A stretch of 64,000 bases of DNA from Eunapius fragilis. Its lineage: Eukaryota; Porifera; Demospongiae; Spongillida; Spongillidae. The notes below the pieces were generated by a model that was given only the letters and a program-made list of their open reading frames with translations, searched no databases and was not told the DNA's origin. Both the position numbers and the translations under genes were made by a program. Positions within the stretch are counted from its first letter, which is position 1; the number at the start of each line of letters is the position of its first letter. Shown here in pieces: positions 58,694 through 64,000 of the stretch. The stretch covers positions 2,930,248 to 2,994,247 of the forward strand of contig OY811978.1 in the NCBI GenBank assembly GCA_963681505.1, read 5' to 3'.

Positions 58694-58930
58694 CTATGAA
58701 AGTGACAAAGAGGAACTATCCCCCTCCTGAAGGGAACAGCCACATCGTAAGAGGAGGGCTCGGGCATTGGCTCGCACAAGAGTCAAATTAAGGCGGCCAT
58801 ACAAGCTGCAGACAACCTTGGACTTGGGGGAGTTGGTCCTTGTGGCAAGGTATGATGCAAGCCGTGAAAAAGCTTGCATCGCTTCGTTGCCCCAGGCTCC
58901 ATATGACTCGGCCACAAGGGGAATACATGT
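58694..58930 (-). pseudogene. Non-LTR retroelement C-terminal fragment
   Basis: The minus strand reads VAESYGAWGNEAMQAFSRLA, SYLATRTNSPKSKVV, CSLYGRLNLTLVRANARALL. The E(T/S)YGxWGxEAxxxFSxLA and LYxRLNxxLVRANARA blocks are the conserved end of the retroelement family seen also at 7590, 13390 and 40940. The fragment is open over about 75 codons. Confidence 0.65.
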
Positions 58931-59249
58931 CCACATGGATTATGAAGTTAAAATCAAGATATGTGCTTTAATTATTACTACATAGTTGACGTAATTTTTT
59001 TGGGGGGGAAGGGGTCGATTAACTAACTATTAAACGAATTAACAATGTTTATGAGCAATTATAATCCTCTCACCAATAATATAAATAACCTCGATCTGAC
59101 TGGTGTAATTTGATGACCGGCTGACTTTCGATGTTAGTGGAATATTGAAATACTAACCCTGGTAGGCAAGCGCGAAGTAAGACATTACTTTATGATTTCA
59201 AATGGACCACGACACTAATACCTGTACACTACGGCAGTGGCCGGCGTCA

Positions 59250-59555
59250 GCGAGGGGGGTGATTCAGGTCAGGCCAGGTACGATAACTGGGGGGGGGGGG
59301 GGGGGGGGGGGGGGGAGTTGCTATCCGCTTCAGACCCAATACGAAAAGTGGGGCCCTTTAATTGTTTGGCATAGGGCCTACTCTACGTTATTGTTATTAC
59401 CGGTTACAATTATGGCTGAGGACCCGGAGCACCCTCTCTGGGATACGTTAGCTTCGGCTATATATACTTGTAACCGTTAATTATTAACGATAATGTATTT
59501 GCTGTGTGCCAAACAAAGGGCCCCCACTTTTTGTATCGGACCTGAAGCGGACAGC

Positions 59556-59593
<38 letters not shown>

Positions 59594-59600
59594 GGGCGTA
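59250..59600. mobile_element. Inverted-repeat element with G/C runs
   Basis: A poly-G run then GTTGCTATCCGCTTCAGACC and CAATACGAAAAGTGGGGCCC is mirrored by GGGCCCCCACTTTTTGTATC, GGACCTGAAGCGGACAGCAA and a poly-C run. The core unit is shared with the hAT-like MITE family (33828, 51920, 61525). Confidence 0.75.
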
Positions 59601-59852
59601 GACAAGTTTTAAGGGTGGGGGGCTAATTATGGTTGGGGATTTAGACCCGCGATACGACAAGCGGGGGGTGGGGGGCTAGTTATGGTTGGGGGTTTAGTCC
59701 AGAGATACGACAGTGGGGGTGAGGAGGTGTACACTTCAGGCACATTACGAAAGGCGGGGGGGGGGAGTTGCTTAGCAGAAGAGGGGGAGGTACCTTATAA
59801 TTACATGAAAGGGCAACTCTATGATCTATTCAATAGCGAGCGCTTTACAATT

Positions 59853-60052
59853 NNNNNNNNNNNNNNNNNNNNNNNNNNNNNNNNNNNNNNNNNNNNNNNN
59901 NNNNNNNNNNNNNNNNNNNNNNNNNNNNNNNNNNNNNNNNNNNNNNNNNNNNNNNNNNNNNNNNNNNNNNNNNNNNNNNNNNNNNNNNNNNNNNNNNNNN
60001 NNNNNNNNNNNNNNNNNNNNNNNNNNNNNNNNNNNNNNNNNNNNNNNNNNNN
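59853..60052. other. Assembly gap (200 N)
   Basis: Exactly 200 N, probably a placeholder length. It follows the G-rich repeat array and precedes a tandem repeat, a typical place for assembly failure. Confidence 0.99.
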
Positions 60053-60055
60053 TGG

Positions 60056-60545
60056 GAAAAGCTAACCAGGCACTGCTATCTAGATCAATCTACCTACCCA
60101 CAGTGTACACAGGTCAACCCCATGTATGGGCATCAAAAGAGCTTGTAAATATGCGTGTGTGCTATGTGTGTGTGTGCAGAGATTATATATATGATCTCTG
60201 GTGTGTGTGCGCGTGTTAAATCCCAAAGTCAGTGTGGGTTCTATTTGCAAGTGTACTGGATATGGCTAAAAGCTAACCAGGCACTGCTATCTAGATCAAT
60301 CTACCCACAGTGTACACAGGTCATGTATGGGCATAGCTTGTTAAATAACAGTACCTGTGTGTGTGTGCACATGCGTGTGTGCATGTGTGTGTGTGTTAAA
60401 TCACAAAGTCAGTGTGGTTCAATTTGCAAGCGTATTGGATATGGCATACGGAATAGCTTATGGGGCACTGCTATCTAGATCAATCTACCCACAGTGTACA
60501 CAGTTCAACACAAGCTTGCATACCAGACAGGTCAAAATAAAATAA
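60056..60545. repeat. About 200-bp tandem repeat, three units
   Basis: CACTGCTATCTAGATCAATC then TACC, ACAGTGTACACAG recurs at about 60071, 60282 and 60467, with a TG-rich stretch and AAATC(C/A)CAAAGTCAGTGTG between. Confidence 0.85.
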
Positions 60546-60553
60546 CAGTACCT

Positions 60554-60576
60554 ATGTGTGTGTGTGTGTGTGTGTG

Positions 60577-60643
<67 letters not shown>

Positions 60644-60660
60644 TGTGTGTGTGTGTGTGA
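60554..60660. repeat. (TG)n microsatellite
   Basis: About 50 TG units with minor interruptions. Confidence 0.95.
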
Positions 60661-61524
60661 AGAGGGGAGGAGGATGAACAGAGCATCACACATACATGTA
60701 TGCCATCCATCCTATACAGCAATAGGTTAAGAGGCTGGCAGGCCTACGTTTAATTATTCATGCAGCATTCATCTAAAAGAGAGGGTGTTTCAAATAGATT
60801 ATAGTTAACCATATACAAATATGAGTTAGAATTATATCTACATAATCTACATGTAGGCCTGCATATAAATCGCTCTTCACTTTCACGGAAAGTGACATAT
60901 ATGTATACATGGACTGTAAAATTAGCCCCCAAAAATTTTTGTATCAGGGCATGCCTATAAAATGATGAATAGAAACCTATTAGATATGGATATGAATTTA
61001 GACACAATGACTTCAGGCCTATTTATCCCCCCCCCCCCCCCCCCCAACCCCCAAACTATAAAGATATCTATGTCCATTCAAGCACAACACTTTTTTTACA
61101 CACACACACGCACGCACACACACATACACACACAACACATACACACACATACACACACACACATGCACGCACCTTATAGTGTTCTGGTTTTTAACGAACA
61201 ATTAGTTTTTCACTATTGAATTCGTGGCATTCACCTGCCAGTAGCAAAGTGCTCCTGAATTGTTGAAGGAGTTAAATTTATTTATCACCTTAAACTGATA
61301 AAAGGTACTCTCCCACTTTCGTTTGGATGCATTTCTCTCCATTCAAATGTTATCTACACATACGGACGGCTTTATATCCCATGAGTTCAATTTGAAATCA
61401 AAATTACACAAGCACATAAATACATGTACTCAGACATACTGATGTAAATAGATCATCAATACATACACACATAATACATAGATTCATACACGCGCGCGCA
61501 ACACACAACACACGTGTTACAATC
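60661..61524. other. No gene recognised
   Basis: Contains a poly-C run at about 61029-61045 and CA-rich tracts at 61100-61170. No coding support. Confidence 0.5.
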
Positions 61525-61790
61525 CAGGGGCGGATACAGGGTTTTCCAAAAGGGGGGGTTGAGACCCGCGATACGAAATGCAGGGGGTGGGGGGGGGGGG
61601 GGGGGGGGGGGGTGGTGGGGGGGGTGCTGTCCGCTTTAGACCCGACATGAAAAGCGGGGGGGGGGGGGGGGGTTGCTGCCCGCTTCAGGCCCGATACAAA
61701 AAGCGGGGGGAGGGGGGTGCTGTCCACTTCAAGCCCGATACGAAAAGCAAGGGTGGGGGGGGGGGGGGGGGGGGGGGGGATGCTGTCCAT
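61525..61790. mobile_element. hAT-like MITE left end with amplified core units
   Basis: Begins CAGGGGCGGATACAGGGTTT. It is followed by four units of the type GAGACCCGCGATACGAAA / TGCTGTCCGCTTTAGACCCG separated by G runs of 10-30 bases. No right terminal repeat is seen; the array runs straight into (TG)n. Confidence 0.7.
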
Positions 61791-62125
61791 TGTGTGTGTG
61801 TGTGTGTGTGTGTGTGGCCTGTGAGGGTGTGTGTGGAGAGGTGTGTAGGGGTATCGAGTGTAGGGTGTGTGTGTGATGGAGTGTAGGGTGTGTGGATGGG
61901 AGTGTAGGGTGTGTGTGGATGGGAGTGTAGGCTGTGTGTGGATGGGAGTGTAGGGGGTGTGTGGAGAGGTGAGTGTAGGTATGGAGTGTAGGTGTGTGTG
62001 GAGAGGGAGTTGTGTAGGTGGGTGTGCGAAGGGGTGTGTGTGGATGGGAGTGTAGGGTGTGTGGAGGGGTGTGTGTAGAGGGGAGTGTGGGGTGTGTAGG
62101 GTGCGTGTGGTGAGGGGTGTTTGTG
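61788..62125. repeat. GTGTAGGGTGTGTGTGGATG-type minisatellite
   Basis: Irregular units of about 20-35 bases combining GAGTGTAGGG and TGTGTGGATGG. The minus-strand Thr/Pro/His frame is an artefact. Confidence 0.9.
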
Positions 62126-62740
62126 TGCTAAGTTATTTGTGGCACCAAACCACCAAACCAAATGACTAGAAGAAAAAAGTTTGGCCACTACATTCATGCA
62201 TTAACACCCACTCACCACTGCTGTACCGAATCATTTGTCTAAGATCCCTAAACACGGAGATTCAGGTGAGAATGTTCAGTCAAGTCAAAACAAATCAGCA
62301 ATTCAACATGAAATCAAAACACAGAGAACATTATCACCAATGCCATCAAACGCCTGCATTATGAGCAACATTCTAAACATGAGGACAACGGTAGCAGTGC
62401 AAAAGTTGTGAGGTAGAAAAGTTTGGAAAAGTTACAGAAAAATCTCAAAACCACCACTTTACAAGGGAGATTATGAAATCTGCATCGTACCAAGCACACA
62501 TCGAGAGGATTAGTGATTACCTTATTGTGGACCTGGTGTGTGGTGGAAGACCACTGATGACGGAGTTGAGTTCTTTGATGGAGACTCAGAAGAGGACTAC
62601 AAGGCTGTAGGTCCTTCCTTGCATCACTTCCATTCAGTTTCACTGGAGGACATTGATGCGCTTTTATTAGAACAGTGGGAACAGTGCATTTGCACAGAAC
62701 ATTGAACTTCTAGCACTAATAATGTACAGGACTGGTGCCG
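62126..62740. other. No gene recognised
   Basis: Short open frames on both strands without family similarity. Confidence 0.45.
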
Positions 62741-63245
62741 GTGTTGTACTGGGCTGATGTATTGAATGTACTGGACTGGTGTGATGTATGTACTGGACTG
62801 GTGTGATGTATGTACTGGACTGTGTGATGTATGTACTGGACTGGTGTGATGTATGTACTGGACTGGTGTGATGTATGTACTGGACTGGTGTGATGTATGT
62901 ACTGGACTGGTGTGATGTATGTACTGGACTGGTGTGATGTATGTACTGGACTGGTGTGATGTATGTACTGGACTGGTGTGATGTATGTACTGGACTGGTG
63001 TGATGTATGTACTGGACTGGTGTGATGTATGTACTGGACTGGTGTGATGTATGTACTGGACTGGTGTGATGTATGTACTGGACTGGTGTGATGTATGTAC
63101 TGGACTGGTGTGATGTATGTACTGGACTGTGTGATGTATGTACTGGACTGGTGTGATGTATGTACTGGACTGGTGTGATGTATGTACTGGACTGGTGTGA
63201 TGTATGTACTGGACTGGTGTGATGTATGTACTGGACCGGTGTGTG
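62741..63245. repeat. About 22-bp minisatellite, more than 20 units
   Basis: Unit TGGTGTGATGTATGTACTGGAC, very homogeneous, with two units lacking one GG step. Two long minus-strand frames (QSSTYITPVQYIHHTSPVHT type) result from the unit length and are not genes. Confidence 0.95.
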
Positions 63246-63735
63246 TAGTATGTACTGGACCACCTCACATAAACTCCATGGACTTAAATAGCAGACTTTG
63301 CATTTGGTGATATCAAACATCTCTGTGTGTGTGTGTTTGTGTTTGTATTTACATGTAAATGGTCTCACTGGATGGAGCCTTGATAATGGCAGTGAAATTA
63401 TTTCTACCCTATCTCAAAAGATTTGGCCACTGGATATGCTGAGCTATTCACACACATGACTTCATATTTACCCATGGCTTCAGAACTTCAAATGTAAAAA
63501 TCTGAGGATGGTGCACAGGTGTGTAGTACTTCCCCACCAACACCCTCCCTCTTTAATAAATGTGCAGGGGCAATGCCACACCCCCTTCCCTCCTCCATCA
63601 TACAACATACCAGTCCACTACATACATCACAGCAATCCAATACACCAGTCCTGTTCATACAACATGTGGTGGAAGTTGCAAAATACATAATGCCTCTGTA
63701 CTGTATATAGGACTCGGGAACTAGTGAGACACACC

Positions 63736-63844
63736 CAGTGGTGGATCCAGGCATATTTTAGGCTCATTAAAACCGGGCAATTATGGGCACGGGCCCATAA
63801 TTGCCCGGTTTTAATGAACCTAAAATATGCTGGATCCGCCACTG
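63736..63844. mobile_element. hAT-like MITE, 109-bp near-perfect palindrome
   Basis: CAGTGGTGGATCCAGGCATA ... GCTGGATCCGCCACTG. The halves AAACCGGGCAATTATGGGCA and CCCATAATTGCCCGGTTTTA meet at the centre. Flanked by CACACC on both sides. Confidence 0.85.
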
Positions 63845-64000
63845 CACACCCACCCAAGATCTGAGCACTTGGTGTCATTTGAAGTAGGTTTCTGGATCGC
63901 AGTGGCCTGGGCAGTGCCACTTTCAAAAGGCAATCCAGTATGTATAAGTCCAGCACATGCAACAACTGGTATGTTGTATGTATTGAACCAACTAACATAC

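Noticed and set aside
62624..63368. Two long overlapping minus-strand open frames (214 and 233 codons)
   Set aside because: They are produced by the 22-bp minisatellite; the peptide is a simple repeat and no splice or family signal exists.

Overview
The window looks like nuclear DNA of an early-branching animal, most likely a marine sponge. This is an inference from content, not from a marker gene. Coding exons are short, separated by GT-AG introns, and most Ig/FN3 exons are one domain long with phase 1-1 boundaries. The rest is dense in (CA)n/(TG)n tracts, G/C homopolymers, minisatellites and DNA transposons. A 200-base assembly gap lies at 59853-60052. There is no sign of prokaryotic gene organisation.

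Layout. (1) 131-11235: a decayed plus-strand Ig/FN3 receptor copy (A). Its cytoplasmic-tail exons are present as three diverged copies, mixed with fragments of two further receptor copies, a Ty3/gypsy 3' end, retroelement debris and a hAT-like MITE. (2) 11236-18065: no gene recognised; satellites, a tandem duplication and a retroelement remnant. (3) 18066-25755, minus strand: an intact 13-exon receptor (B, 790 aa) with signal peptide, three Ig-like domains, three FN3 domains, a stalk, one membrane span and a tail carrying two ITIM-type motifs (IHYAEL and VLYSTV) 30 residues apart. (4) 25842-37987: nested transposons. The youngest is a 5301-bp element (28473-33773) with 104-bp terminal inverted repeats and a perfect 9-bp target duplication. 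It encodes an intact RecQ-type helicase on the plus strand and an intact 988-aa DUF6589-type protein on the minus strand, tail to tail. It sits inside a decayed TNP2-like (CACTA-like) element, possibly within an older element of its own TIR family that also encloses kinesin KIF21-like exons. (5) 38.3-42 kb: a RAG1-N-terminus-like (N-RAG) pseudogene and a non-LTR retroelement remnant. (6) 42645-54011, minus strand: an intact five-exon two-Ig surface protein with no cytoplasmic tail, probably GPI-anchored, whose long introns are filled with MITEs and satellites. (7) 54.7-64 kb: MITEs, the last three exons of an unrecognised gene at 55143-55950, then satellite-rich DNA with the gap.

Functional reading. 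Receptors A and B and their fragments form a local inverted-duplicate cluster of Ig/FN3 receptors whose ectodomains are conserved while the tails differ: ITIM pairs in B, repeated TAYGV-type tyrosine motifs in A. The two-Ig protein is a third cell-surface Ig gene nearby. This is the pattern expected of a recognition-receptor family, but no function can be proven from the sequence. The RecQ/DUF6589 element is the best candidate here for an undescribed mobile system: both genes are open, the TIRs differ at one base, and the target duplication is perfect.
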